Positions 40,127 to 47,562 of a stretch of 56,759 bases of DNA are shown in pieces (the stretch's first letter is position 1; every line of letters begins with the position of its first letter). A model generated the notes under the pieces. The model made no database searches. It worked only from the letters and a program-made list of their open reading frames with translations, and was not told where the DNA came from. Made by a program: the position numbers and the translations under genes. The DNA is from Clostridia bacterium (GTDB lineage Bacteria > Bacillota > Clostridia > Oscillospirales > Acutalibacteraceae), in NCBI GenBank assembly GCA_017435385.1, contig JAFSFB010000008.1, forward strand, positions 1 through 56,759, given 5' to 3'.

Positions 40127-40798
40127 ATGGCATCAGTTAAAAAGTATGTTGCGGAATTCATCGGCACCTTTGTGCTTGTGTTCTTCGCATGCGGAACCGC
40201 AGCCGTTACGGGCTGCAAAAGCGGTGAGATCAACGCTGCTTATTTCATGACAGCTCTTGCATTCGGTCTTGTTATCGTTGCGATGGCTTATTCGATCGGC
40301 AATGTTTCGGGCTGCCATATCAACCCCGCCGTTTCAATTGCAATGCTTGTCAGCAAAAAGCTGAGCGTTGTTGATTTCATCGGCTACATTATTGCTCAGT
40401 TCATCGGCGCAATCGCAGGCGCAGCAGCTCTCATGGGCGTTATCGGCAAGGATATGGGACTCGGCACCAACGCTCTCTATCAGGGTGATGTTGTTAAATC
40501 CCTCATCATTGAGGTCATTCTCACCTTCGTCTTTGTTATCGCAATTCTCGGCGTTACATCAAAGATTGAAAACGGTTCGGTAGCAGGCATCGTTATCGGA
40601 CTGACACTCACTCTTGTTCACATTCTCGGCATCTTTTTCACAGGCACATCGGTAAACCCTGCAAGAAGCTTCGGTCCCGCTCTCTTCATGGGCGGCGATG
40701 CTCTGAGCTGCGTATGGGTATTCATCGTTGCTCCGCTTGTCGGCGGCGTTCTTGCCGCTCTTGTTTACGGCTTTCTTGACAGCAAGAAAGCTGAATAA
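40127..40798 (+). CDS. Aquaporin-type MIP channel (AqpZ-like)
   Basis: A 223-residue protein with six membrane segments and both NPA half-helix motifs, in CHINPAVSIAM and GTSVNPARSFGPALF. EFIGTFVLVFFACGTAAV is the characteristic first helix. The length and the NPARSFGPA region resemble water-selective AqpZ more than the longer glycerol facilitators, which usually carry an Asp after the second NPA (NPARD). I chose the ATG at 40127, 8 bases after GGAGG; the frame is open further upstream through the promoter. It is a single-gene unit, ending at a bidirectional terminator. Codon use is strongly biased, suggesting high expression. Confidence 0.92.
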   Translation: MASVKKYVAEFIGTFVLVFFACGTAAVTGCKSGEINAAYFMTALAFGLVIVAMAYSIGNVSGCHINPAVSIAMLVSKKLSVVDFIGYIIAQFIGAIAGAAALMGVIGKDMGLGTNALYQGDVVKSLIIEVILTFVFVIAILGVTSKIENGSVAGIVIGLTLTLVHILGIFFTGTSVNPARSFGPALFMGGDALSCVWVFIVAPLVGGVLAALVYGFLDSKKAE

Positions 40799-40813
40799 GC
40801 AATAAAACAAAGC

Positions 40814-40848
40814 TGACCGATACCGCAAAAACGGTATCGGTCAATTTT
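40814..40848. terminator. Bidirectional terminator
   Basis: TGACCGATACCG (40814-40825) pairs perfectly with CGGTATCGGTCA (40832-40843), then ATTTTT. Confidence 0.9.
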
Positions 40849-42012
40849 TCAGTCTTTTTTAAGCTTTTCAAGCTCTTTTCTGGCTTTCTCTTCAATCTTT
40901 TCAATTTTTTTGGAAAACTTTTCCTGAACCTTTTCCTGCTCCTTCTGAAGCTTGGCTTCGAGCTGTTCAAGTTCTTCGGTAAACTTTGCAAAAGCTTCCT
41001 TCTGCTCTTCACGCTGCTTCTCATCTTCCTCCCTGGCTTTCATCCAGGCAACGGTATCTCTGAGAGATTCTTCAAGAGTCATCGGATCATACCCGAGTTC
41101 GACCTTAGCCTTGAAGCAGGAAAAATTGCAGTTTTCGCAAAGCTTACGGATCGAATATTCATTCAGAAGCGGCGGAAGCTTCAGAGCATCAAACACCTTT
41201 TCAATTTCGGGAAGAAGCTTCACGATCATGCTCTTGCGAAGCTTGAAAACAGGCGGCTTCTTATCGCATACATAAGCAAGCGTTCTGATAAATTCATCAA
41301 TAGTATGAGCATATCCGCTGAGTATGTAGCATTCACCGTTTCTGCCTTTTTCGGCAGCGGCAACCATTCCTTTTGCAACATCTCTGACATCGACGAAATT
41401 ATAACCGCCGAAATCCATCGAAACAGGAAAAAGACCTTTAATATAAAGATCAAGCATTGTTCCGACGCTCGAGGAATTGTTATTGTCATAAGGACCGATG
41501 CAGCAGCTCGGATGAACAACGCAGACCCTGAGGCTCTCATCTGCCGAGTCAAGAACATACTGCGTTGCGGATGCCTTGGACTTTGCGTATGCGCCTTCAA
41601 GAAGGTCGGGATCGAACGATCTGATCTCTCTGATAACATTCATTTCTTCGCTCGTAGGAATCGCATCAACCGAAGAACAGAAAATCAGCGTTTTGACGTC
41701 GCATTTTTTGCAGGCGGCAACAACATTTTTTGTTCCCTCATAGTTGACATTCCAGACCTGCCTATCCTTAGTGCCCGTGATGTCAACAACACCGGCAATA
41801 TGATAAACAGTATCAGCTCCTTCAAAAGCCTGCTCGAGCTGTTCGGGATCTGTGACATCTCCCATGAATTTCTCGCAGTCAATGCCGTCGAAATAAGGGC
41901 TGTCAGTCCTGAGAAGCAAACGCATTTTTTCGCCTCTCGCTTCAAGTTCCTTAACCAGAGCAAAGCCGACATAGCCTTTGCCGCCGGTTACCACGTTAAG
42001 TTTCTTTTCCAT
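40849..42012 (-). CDS. NAD(P)-dependent epimerase/dehydratase with C-terminal coiled coil
   Basis: A 387-residue cytoplasmic protein of the extended SDR family. VVTGGKGYVGFALVKELEAR is the G-x-x-G-x-x-G nucleotide motif, and YAKSKASATQYVL carries the catalytic Tyr-x-x-x-Lys. The domain resembles dihydroflavonol-4-reductase/3-beta-HSD types. From about residue 322 the protein becomes an uninterrupted Lys/Glu-rich heptad helix (KFTEELEQLEAKLQKEQEKV; KIEKIEEKARKELEKLKKD), which is not part of the enzyme fold and probably drives oligomerisation. It has a strong promoter of its own. RBS GGGGA. The substrate (a sugar nucleotide, lipid or sterol-like ketone) is unknown. Confidence 0.85.
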   Translation of the reverse strand: MEKKLNVVTGGKGYVGFALVKELEARGEKMRLLLRTDSPYFDGIDCEKFMGDVTDPEQLEQAFEGADTVYHIAGVVDITGTKDRQVWNVNYEGTKNVVAACKKCDVKTLIFCSSVDAIPTSEEMNVIREIRSFDPDLLEGAYAKSKASATQYVLDSADESLRVCVVHPSCCIGPYDNNNSSSVGTMLDLYIKGLFPVSMDFGGYNFVDVRDVAKGMVAAAEKGRNGECYILSGYAHTIDEFIRTLAYVCDKKPPVFKLRKSMIVKLLPEIEKVFDALKLPPLLNEYSIRKLCENCNFSCFKAKVELGYDPMTLEESLRDTVAWMKAREEDEKQREEQKEAFAKFTEELEQLEAKLQKEQEKVQEKFSKKIEKIEEKARKELEKLKKD

Positions 42013-42055
42013 TTTTGTCCCCTTTTCAAAATGAAAATATTAAAGATTTATTTAA

Positions 42056-42084
42056 ATTTTACCATTTTCTGAAAAATTTGTCAA
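42056..42084 (-). promoter_or_regulatory. Promoter for the epimerase gene
   Basis: Minus strand TTGACA (42079-42084), 17 bases, TAAAAT (42056-42061). Confidence 0.88.
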
Positions 42085-42125
42085 ATTACAAAATTGTTAC
42101 CGTGTTTCTTTATGTTTATTATACA

Positions 42126-42154
42126 TTGACTTTTTTTATACCATGGTGTAAAAT
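42126..42154 (+). promoter_or_regulatory. Promoter for proS
   Basis: TTGACT (42126-42131), 17 bases, TAAAAT (42149-42154). There are only about 30 bases from the expected start to the ATG, so no T-box leader precedes this synthetase. Confidence 0.88.
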
Positions 42155-42192
42155 ACCTATGTTTAAAATTAACTTATAAAGAGGTTTTACCC

Positions 42193-43911
42193 ATGAAAAT
42201 TGACAAGCTTTGCGGCGAAAGATTCAAAGAAAAGCCCTCGGATTGCGTCATTGACAGCCACGCTCTTATGCTCAGAGGCGGCTATATGAAGGGCGTTGCA
42301 AACGGCATTTATTCCTCGTTCATGCCCCTCAGACGAATCACAAGAAAAATCGAAAATATAATCAGAGAAGAAATGGATGCAATTGACGGTCAGGAGGTTC
42401 AGTTCCCCGTTGTTATGCCTGCTTCTCTCTGGAACGAAAGCGGCAGATACGAAAGCATCGGCAGCGAGCTCATGAGATTCAAGGACAGAAACGATGCTCC
42501 CATGGTTCTCGGCATGACTCATGAAGAAGCGGCAGTTCAGCTTGTTCGTGAATACGCCAACACATACACAAGATATCCCTTCATGATCTATCAGGTTCAG
42601 ACGAAATTCCGTGACGAGGCAAGACCAAGAGGCGGTCTTATCAGAGTCCGTGAATTCACAATGAAGGATGCATACTCATTCCACACTTCTCAGGAGGACC
42701 TTGAAAGATATTACGATATCTGCTATAAGGCATATGAGCGCATCTTTGCAAGAGCAGGCATTCCCGAGGTTATCACCGTTGCATCTGACAGCGGCATGAT
42801 GGGCGGAAGCGTTTCGCACGAATATATGCTTCTTTCCCCCGTCGGCGAAGACTCGATCGCCGTTTGCTCCGAATGCGATTACAGAGCAAATATGGAAGCT
42901 GCAGAAAGCATCATCAACAACGAAATCAGCGGCGAAACAAAGGCTCTCGAGCTTGTATACACTCCCGATATCCACACGATCGAGGACATCTGCAACTTCC
43001 TCAAGACTCCTCTTGAAGAATCCTGCAAGGCTGTTGTTTATCAGAAGAACATGACTGACGAATATGTTGTCATTTTTGTCAGAGGCGATCTCGATATCAA
43101 CGAAACAAAGCTCACAAACTATCTCGGCGAAGCTGTTCATCCTGCCGTTATCACCGAGGACTGCGGTCTTTTCGCAGGCTTCATCGGTCCCGTCGGTATG
43201 GACACGGAAAAGTTCACCGTTCTTTATGATAAATCACTCATGAACACCCACAATCTCTCCTGCGGTGCAAACAAGCTCGATCACCATTACACGGGTCTTT
43301 GCATCAGCAGAGATATCGGCGAGGTTGAATATATTGACCTTGCAAAAATCAAGGAAGGCGGCATCTGCCCCAAGTGCGGCAAGCCCTCGATCACGATTTC
43401 AAGAGGCATTGAGGTCGGAAACATCTTCCAGCTCGGCACAAAATACACAAAGTCAATGGGCATGCAGTATCTCGACAGCGAGGGTAACCTTCAGTACCCC
43501 ATCATGGGCTGCTACGGCATCGGCGTCGGCAGACTCGCTGCTTCTGTCTGCGAAGCTCATCACGACGAATACGGTCCCATCTGGCCCATGAGCATCGCTC
43601 CCTGGCACGTTCAGATCTGTTGCCTCAGAGCAGACGACGAGGAATGCAAGGGCGTTTCCGACTCGCTCTATCAGCAGATGCTTGATGACAGAATGGAAGT
43701 TATCTATGACGACAGAAACATCCGTCCCGGCGCAATGTTCTCCGACGCTGACCTTCTCGGCGTTCCCGTCAGAGTCATTGTCAGCCCCAGAAACCTCAAG
43801 GAAGGCGTTTGCGAGGTTGTCACAAGAGATAAGAAAATCAGCCTCAAGGTCGAAACCGAAAAGGTTATCGAAACTGTCAAGGGCATCATTGAAGAAGGAC
43901 TCAAGTTCTGA
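42193..43911 (+). CDS. proS: Prolyl-tRNA synthetase, bacterial type
   Basis: A 572-residue class II synthetase that charges tRNA-Pro. The N-terminal region is LMLRGGYMKGVANGIYSSFM and motif 1 lies around EEMDAIDGQEVQFPVVMP. TKFRDEARPRGGLIRVREF with MKDAYSFH is motif 2, and GCYGIGVGRLAASVCEAHHD is motif 3. The editing/insertion region lies about residues 225-370, as in bacterial-type ProRS. The C-terminal anticodon-binding domain is WHVQICCLRADDEECKG to the end. RBS AGAGG. Codon use is highly biased, as expected for a strongly expressed gene. It is followed by a terminator. It has no functional link to the sugar genes. Confidence 0.96.
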   Translation: MKIDKLCGERFKEKPSDCVIDSHALMLRGGYMKGVANGIYSSFMPLRRITRKIENIIREEMDAIDGQEVQFPVVMPASLWNESGRYESIGSELMRFKDRNDAPMVLGMTHEEAAVQLVREYANTYTRYPFMIYQVQTKFRDEARPRGGLIRVREFTMKDAYSFHTSQEDLERYYDICYKAYERIFARAGIPEVITVASDSGMMGGSVSHEYMLLSPVGEDSIAVCSECDYRANMEAAESIINNEISGETKALELVYTPDIHTIEDICNFLKTPLEESCKAVVYQKNMTDEYVVIFVRGDLDINETKLTNYLGEAVHPAVITEDCGLFAGFIGPVGMDTEKFTVLYDKSLMNTHNLSCGANKLDHHYTGLCISRDIGEVEYIDLAKIKEGGICPKCGKPSITISRGIEVGNIFQLGTKYTKSMGMQYLDSEGNLQYPIMGCYGIGVGRLAASVCEAHHDEYGPIWPMSIAPWHVQICCLRADDEECKGVSDSLYQQMLDDRMEVIYDDRNIRPGAMFSDADLLGVPVRVIVSPRNLKEGVCEVVTRDKKISLKVETEKVIETVKGIIEEGLKF

Positions 43912-43921
43912 TTATAAAAGC

Positions 43922-43957
43922 AAAAGAGGGACTGTTACAGCAGTTCCTCTTTTTTTA
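43922..43957 (+). terminator. Terminator of proS
   Basis: AAAAGAGGGACTG (43922-43934) pairs with CAGTTCCTCTTTT (43941-43953) around TTACAG, followed by more T. Confidence 0.88.
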
Positions 43958-43962
43958 TTTTC

Positions 43963-43989
43963 GGGCGATTCGTGAATTGCCCCTGCGGA
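43963..43989 (+). repeat. Dispersed palindromic repeat, copy A
   Basis: GGGCGATTCGTGAATTGCCC followed by CTGCG. It matches 45836-45860 with two differences and is an almost perfect 9-bp inverted repeat. Confidence 0.75.
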
Positions 43990-44029
43990 ATATATTATAA
44001 AATCAACGGCATGAGTGAGCCCCGCCTTA

Positions 44030-44110
44030 CACATTCACTTTTCACTAAAAATCGGGTGTGGGCTTGCCCACCCTTAACTATTCATTATTCACTCTTCACT
44101 ATTCACTAAA
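44030..44110. repeat. TTCACT-rich tandem repeat with a GGGTG/CCACCC hairpin
   Basis: Units such as TTCACTAAAA, ATTCACTCTTCACT and ATTCACTAAAA repeat several times. Between them, 44054-44073 forms an inverted repeat (GGGTGTGGGC/GCCCACCC). It is non-coding and lies between convergent proS and kdgK. Confidence 0.65.
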
Positions 44111-44111
44111 A

Positions 44112-44135
44112 AAGGGGTTGCTAACGCAACCCCTT
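44112..44135 (-). terminator. Terminator of the uxuA-eda-kdgK operon
   Basis: AAGGGGTTGC (44112-44121) pairs with GCAACCCCTT (44126-44135); T6 follows on the minus strand. Confidence 0.85.
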
Positions 44136-44140
44136 AATCT

Positions 44141-45163
44141 TTATCTCTGAACTCTGCCTGAGCCGTCGCCGCCGGCAAGCTTTTCAACTTCCTTTACGCT
44201 GACTCTGTTGAAGTCACCCTCAATCGAATGCTTGAGTGCGGAAGCCGCAACGGCAAATTCAATTGCAGACTGCGAATCCTTTCCGCTGAGAAGAGCGTAG
44301 ATAAGACCGCCTCCGAAGCTGTCGCCGCCGCCGACTCTGTCAACGATATGAAGATGATATTCCTTCGAGAAGCAATAATTCTCACCGTCATAAAGCATCG
44401 CCGCCCAGTCATTATCGTTAGCTGAAATCGATGAGCGCAGAGTAATGGCTACCTTTTCAAACCCGAACTTATCGGCGAGCTGCTTTGCAACTGACTTGTA
44501 ACCGTCCTTGTTGAGCTTTCCGCCGTAGATATCGGTATTCTCGGCTTCGATACCGAAAACATCCTTTGCATCCTCTTCATTTGAAATGCAGACATCAACA
44601 TATTTGCAAAGCTCGGTCATGGCTTCTCTTGCCTCAGCCCTTGTCCAGAGCTTGCCTCTGTAGTTAAGGTCGCAGGAGATCTTAACGCCCTTTGCCTTAG
44701 CTGCAACGCATGCCTGCTTGCAGATCTCAACAAGGTTTGAACCGAGAGCGGGAGTTATGCCCGTAAAATGGAACCAGTCCGCACCCTCAAAAATCGAATC
44801 CCAATCGAAATCCGAGGGCTGAGCCTCCTGAATTGCGGAATGAGCTCTGTCATAAATACATACGGAACCTCTCTGGGATGCTCCCTTTTCAAGGAAATAG
44901 ATACCTACTCTGTCGCCGCCTCTGACGATCTTGCTTGTGTCAACGCCGAAATAACGGAGCGAATCGACCGCCGCCTGACCGATAGCATGCTCGGGAAGCT
45001 TTGTTACATAGACGGAATCCATGCCAAAGTTTGCAAGCGACACGGAAACATTGGCTTCACCGCCGCCGAAGGTTGCCTGAAGCTGGTCATCCTGAAAGAA
45101 ACGGTAATATCCGTTGGGTGCAAGGCGAAGCATGATTTCGCCGAAGGTTATAACTCTTGCCAT
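44141..45163 (-). CDS. kdgK: 2-keto-3-deoxygluconate kinase (PfkB family)
   Basis: A 340-residue cytoplasmic ribokinase-fold enzyme that phosphorylates KDG to KDPG. The N-terminal ITFGEIMLRLAPNGYYRFFQ and FGGGEANVSVSLANFG signature and the C-terminal VDRVGGGDSFGGGLIYALLS signature (catalytic Asp, anion hole) are intact. VCISNEEDAKDVFGIE is the usual central motif. Its ATG overlaps the eda stop by one base (TAATG), so the two are translationally coupled. With uxuA and eda upstream, the context makes KDG the most likely substrate rather than fructose or ribose. Last gene of the operon. Confidence 0.9.
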   Translation of the reverse strand: MARVITFGEIMLRLAPNGYYRFFQDDQLQATFGGGEANVSVSLANFGMDSVYVTKLPEHAIGQAAVDSLRYFGVDTSKIVRGGDRVGIYFLEKGASQRGSVCIYDRAHSAIQEAQPSDFDWDSIFEGADWFHFTGITPALGSNLVEICKQACVAAKAKGVKISCDLNYRGKLWTRAEAREAMTELCKYVDVCISNEEDAKDVFGIEAENTDIYGGKLNKDGYKSVAKQLADKFGFEKVAITLRSSISANDNDWAAMLYDGENYCFSKEYHLHIVDRVGGGDSFGGGLIYALLSGKDSQSAIEFAVAASALKHSIEGDFNRVSVKEVEKLAGGDGSGRVQR

Positions 45164-45804
45164 TATCCTCTTGCCTCCTTGACGATTTCAACTGATTTTT
45201 TGCAAAGGTCGGTAATTTCGTCCCACTTCTGATTGTCGATTAGATCGGCGGTTACCATGTATGAGCCGCCGCATGCCGCAATAACGGGACATGAAAGATA
45301 TTCGCCGAGGTTCTTGAGGGAAATTCCGCCCGTGGGCATAACCTTGAACATCGGGAAAGGAGCACTCATTGCCTTGATCTTTGCAAGTCCGCCCGACTGC
45401 TCTGCAGGGAAGAATTTAAGGACATCAAGACCGAGTCTGTATGCAGTATGATAATCCGTAGGAGTTGTGCAGCCTGCATAGATGGGAATGTTCTTGCTCT
45501 GACAGTATTTTACGATCTCCTCGTCAAGACCGGGAGTAACGATAAACTTTGCACCCGCTTCGATTGCTTCGTCAACCTGAGATGTTGAAAGAACGGTTCC
45601 TGCACCTACGAGCATTTCAGGAACATTTTCGCTCATAAGCTTAATGGCTGTTGCCGCACCTGCCGCTCTGAAGGTTACCTCAGCAACCGGAACTCCGCCT
45701 TCAACAAGAGCCTTTGCGAGAGCAACGGAATCTCTTTCGGGGTTATTGAGCTTTATAACCGGCACAACGCCGATCGACATTATTTTTTCTGAAATCTGAT
45801 TCAT
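45163..45804 (-). CDS. eda: 2-keto-3-deoxy-6-phosphogluconate aldolase (KDPG/KHG aldolase)
   Basis: A 213-residue class I aldolase splitting KDPG into pyruvate and glyceraldehyde-3-phosphate. GVPVAEVTFRAAGAATAI contains the catalytic Glu and substrate Arg. FIVTPGLDEEIVKYCQ and LDVLKFFPAEQSGGLAKIKA follow, with the Schiff-base Lys in LKFFPAE, then KVMPTGGISLKNLGEYLSCP. I chose the ATG at 45804 because GGAG stands 6 bases before it; a longer frame to 45834 has no RBS. It is coupled to kdgK by a TAATG overlap. A dispersed palindromic repeat lies between it and uxuA. Confidence 0.94.
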   Translation of the reverse strand: MNQISEKIMSIGVVPVIKLNNPERDSVALAKALVEGGVPVAEVTFRAAGAATAIKLMSENVPEMLVGAGTVLSTSQVDEAIEAGAKFIVTPGLDEEIVKYCQSKNIPIYAGCTTPTDYHTAYRLGLDVLKFFPAEQSGGLAKIKAMSAPFPMFKVMPTGGISLKNLGEYLSCPVIAACGGSYMVTADLIDNQKWDEITDLCKKSVEIVKEARG

Positions 45805-45835
45805 ATTATTCTCCTTATTTATGCGTTTAATCAAC

Positions 45836-45902
45836 GGGCGATTCGTGAATCGCCCCTACGAATTTAATTGCGAACTATGCATTACGCATTGCGAATTGCT
45901 TT
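45836..45902 (-). repeat. Dispersed palindromic repeat, copy B, extending into the uxuA 3' end
   Basis: GGGCGATTCGTGAATCGCCC (45836-45855) is a perfect 9-bp inverted repeat with a GT loop. It is followed by an ATTGCGAACTATGCATTACG-type low-complexity repeat that reaches the last codons of uxuA. Confidence 0.7.
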
Positions 45903-46934
45903 TTCGCATGCTTCAAAAAGACCGTTGATATAGGTTGCGCCGAGGGCTCTGTCATAAAGACCGTAGCCGGGCTTGCCTGTTTCTCCCCAGATCATTCTGC
46001 CATGGTCAGGTCTGACATAGCCGTCAAAGCCCGTTTCAACGAGAGCCTTTGTAACCTCGTACATATCAATGCTGCCGCAGGATGAAAGATGTCCCTGCTC
46101 CTCGAAGCTTCCGTCGGGAAGAATGAGAACATTTCTCATATGCATGAAAGCGATTCTGTCCATAGCGCTGTATTTACGAACCATGGCAACCGTATCGTTT
46201 GATGCGGCGCAGCCGAGTGAACCCGTGCAAAGGCAAAGGCTGTTTGCAGGAGAATCAACTATTGCAAGCATTCTGTCAAGATTCTCTTCACAGGTGATTA
46301 TTCTCGGAAGACCGAAAATGGGATAGGGCGGATCATCGGGGTGGATAGCCATTCTCACGCCGCATTCCTCTGCAACGGGGATGACCTTTTTGAGGAACTT
46401 TTCAAGATTTGCCCAAAGACCCTCCTCGCCGATTTCGCCGTATGCCGAGATGAGCTCTCTGACCTCCTCCTGAGTATAGCTCGAATCCCATCCGGGAAGG
46501 TGGATATCGTCCTTGAGAGGATCGAGTCCCTTCATCTGCTCCCAATACATAACAAGGCTTGTTGAGCCGTCGGGAGCTTTTTTATCGAGCTGTGTGCGTG
46601 TCCAGTCAAAAACAGGCATGAAGTTATAGGTAACGCATTTTACGCCGTATTTTGCACAGCGGCGGATATTTTCGCAATATACATCAATCAGATGTTCAAC
46701 CTCGCCTCTGCCGAGCTTGATATCCTCATGAACGGGAATCGATTCAACAACATCGAAAACAAGGCCGTTTTCTTCGCACTGCTTCTTCATCTTCGCAATG
46801 CTTTCCTCAGGCCAGACCTCGCCGGGCTTGACATCATAAACTGCGCTGACAATGCTGTGCATATTGGGAATCTGACGAATATATTCAAGTGAGATCGGAT
46901 CGGATTCGCCATACCAGCGGAATGACATTTTCAT
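45882..46934 (-). CDS. uxuA: Mannonate dehydratase
   Basis: A 350-residue cytoplasmic TIM-barrel metalloenzyme converting D-mannonate to 2-keto-3-deoxygluconate. [20 protein letters not shown] is the canonical UxuA start. [47 protein letters not shown] and FMHMRNV carry the conserved His, Cys and Asp metal and substrate residues. [15 protein letters not shown] is the final conserved block. The final residues (KAIRNA) are encoded by repeat sequence (45882-45902) and are probably not ancestral. It heads the uxuA-eda-kdgK operon. The preceding steps (UxaC isomerase, UxuB reductase) are not in the window. Confidence 0.94.
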   Translation of the reverse strand: MKMSFRWYGESDPISLEYIRQIPNMHSIVSAVYDVKPGEVWPEESIAKMKKQCEENGLVFDVVESIPVHEDIKLGRGEVEHLIDVYCENIRRCAKYGVKCVTYNFMPVFDWTRTQLDKKAPDGSTSLVMYWEQMKGLDPLKDDIHLPGWDSSYTQEEVRELISAYGEIGEEGLWANLEKFLKKVIPVAEECGVRMAIHPDDPPYPIFGLPRIITCEENLDRMLAIVDSPANSLCLCTGSLGCAASNDTVAMVRKYSAMDRIAFMHMRNVLILPDGSFEEQGHLSSCGSIDMYEVTKALVETGFDGYVRPDHGRMIWGETGKPGYGLYDRALGATYINGLFEACEKAIRNA

Positions 46935-46996
46935 AAGCTTCTCCTCCTGAACGGATTATTGGCATCGGGCTCACAAAGCCCTTTTATAACAGAGTA

Positions 46997-47025
46997 ATTA
47001 TATCATGCTTTTCTTACAATATCAA
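46997..47025 (-). promoter_or_regulatory. Promoter for the uxuA operon
   Basis: Minus strand TTGATA (47020-47025), 17 bases ending CATGA, TATAAT (46997-47002). No obvious operator dyad was seen. Confidence 0.85.
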
Positions 47026-47073
47026 TGTTATATTTTTTAAATTATCCATGAATTTTTTGAGAAACATTTATTG

Positions 47074-47102
47074 TTGATTTAATGACCCGTGAGTGATATA
47101 AT
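47074..47102 (+). promoter_or_regulatory. Promoter for the PH-domain gene
   Basis: TTGATT (47074-47079), 17 bases ending GTGA, TATAAT (47097-47102), divergent from the uxuA promoter. Confidence 0.85.
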
Positions 47103-47135
47103 AAAGATGCAAAAAATTTTACGGAGGAGATAAAA

Positions 47136-47507
47136 ATGCTTGACTTTCAGAATCCCGAATATATCAGACTTCATGAAACAAAAGACGATTTTTCAAAGGA
47201 GATCGGCCCGATCCTTGTTGACGGAGAAGAAATTGCCGCTTGCTACAAATCGGTGCGTGACGGAGTTGTTTTCACGAACAAAAGAATGATAATCATAAGC
47301 GTTCAGGGTATGACCGGCAAAAAGAAAAACATTACCTCCCTGCCTTATCGCAAGATCCAGACCTTTTCAATCGAAACCTCGGGAGTTTTCGATCTCGATA
47401 CGGAGCTCGAGCTCTGGTTCAGCGGACTCGGAAAGGTTCTCCTCGAATTTTCGGGACATACCGATGTCACTAAAGTCTGCAAGCTTATCAGCACACATGC
47501 ACTGTAA
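47136..47507 (+). CDS. Bacterial PH-domain protein (bPH_1/YokE-like)
   Basis: A 123-residue cytoplasmic protein with the bacterial pleckstrin-homology pattern. ACYKSVRDGVVFTNKRMIII is the defining strand pair (VFTNKR), then SLPYRKIQTFSIETSG, and ELELWFSGLGKVLLEFSGHT before a C-terminal helix. These proteins occur widely in Firmicutes and Actinobacteria; some respond to membrane or envelope stress, but most have no known role. RBS GGAGG precedes the ATG by 8 bases. It is a monocistronic gene with a strong promoter and terminator. Nothing in the context assigns a partner. Confidence 0.85.
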   Translation: MLDFQNPEYIRLHETKDDFSKEIGPILVDGEEIAACYKSVRDGVVFTNKRMIIISVQGMTGKKKNITSLPYRKIQTFSIETSGVFDLDTELELWFSGLGKVLLEFSGHTDVTKVCKLISTHAL

Positions 47508-47514
47508 TAAAATC

Positions 47515-47549
47515 AACCGACTCATCTCAGCGACGAGTCGGTTATTTTT
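47515..47549. terminator. Bidirectional terminator
   Basis: AACCGACTC (47515-47523) pairs with GAGTCGGTT (47535-47543), then ATTTTT. It separates two convergent genes. Confidence 0.85.
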
Positions 47550-47562
47550 ATAATCTAAATTC

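Noticed and set aside
41305..42072. 255-codon open frame on the plus strand
   Set aside because: It is antisense to the epimerase gene, which has a clear Rossmann motif, promoter and RBS. The frame carries no family motif.
44030..44110. TTCACT repeats as a CRISPR array
   Set aside because: The units are short, irregular and adjacent, without regular spacers of constant length, and no cas gene is nearby.
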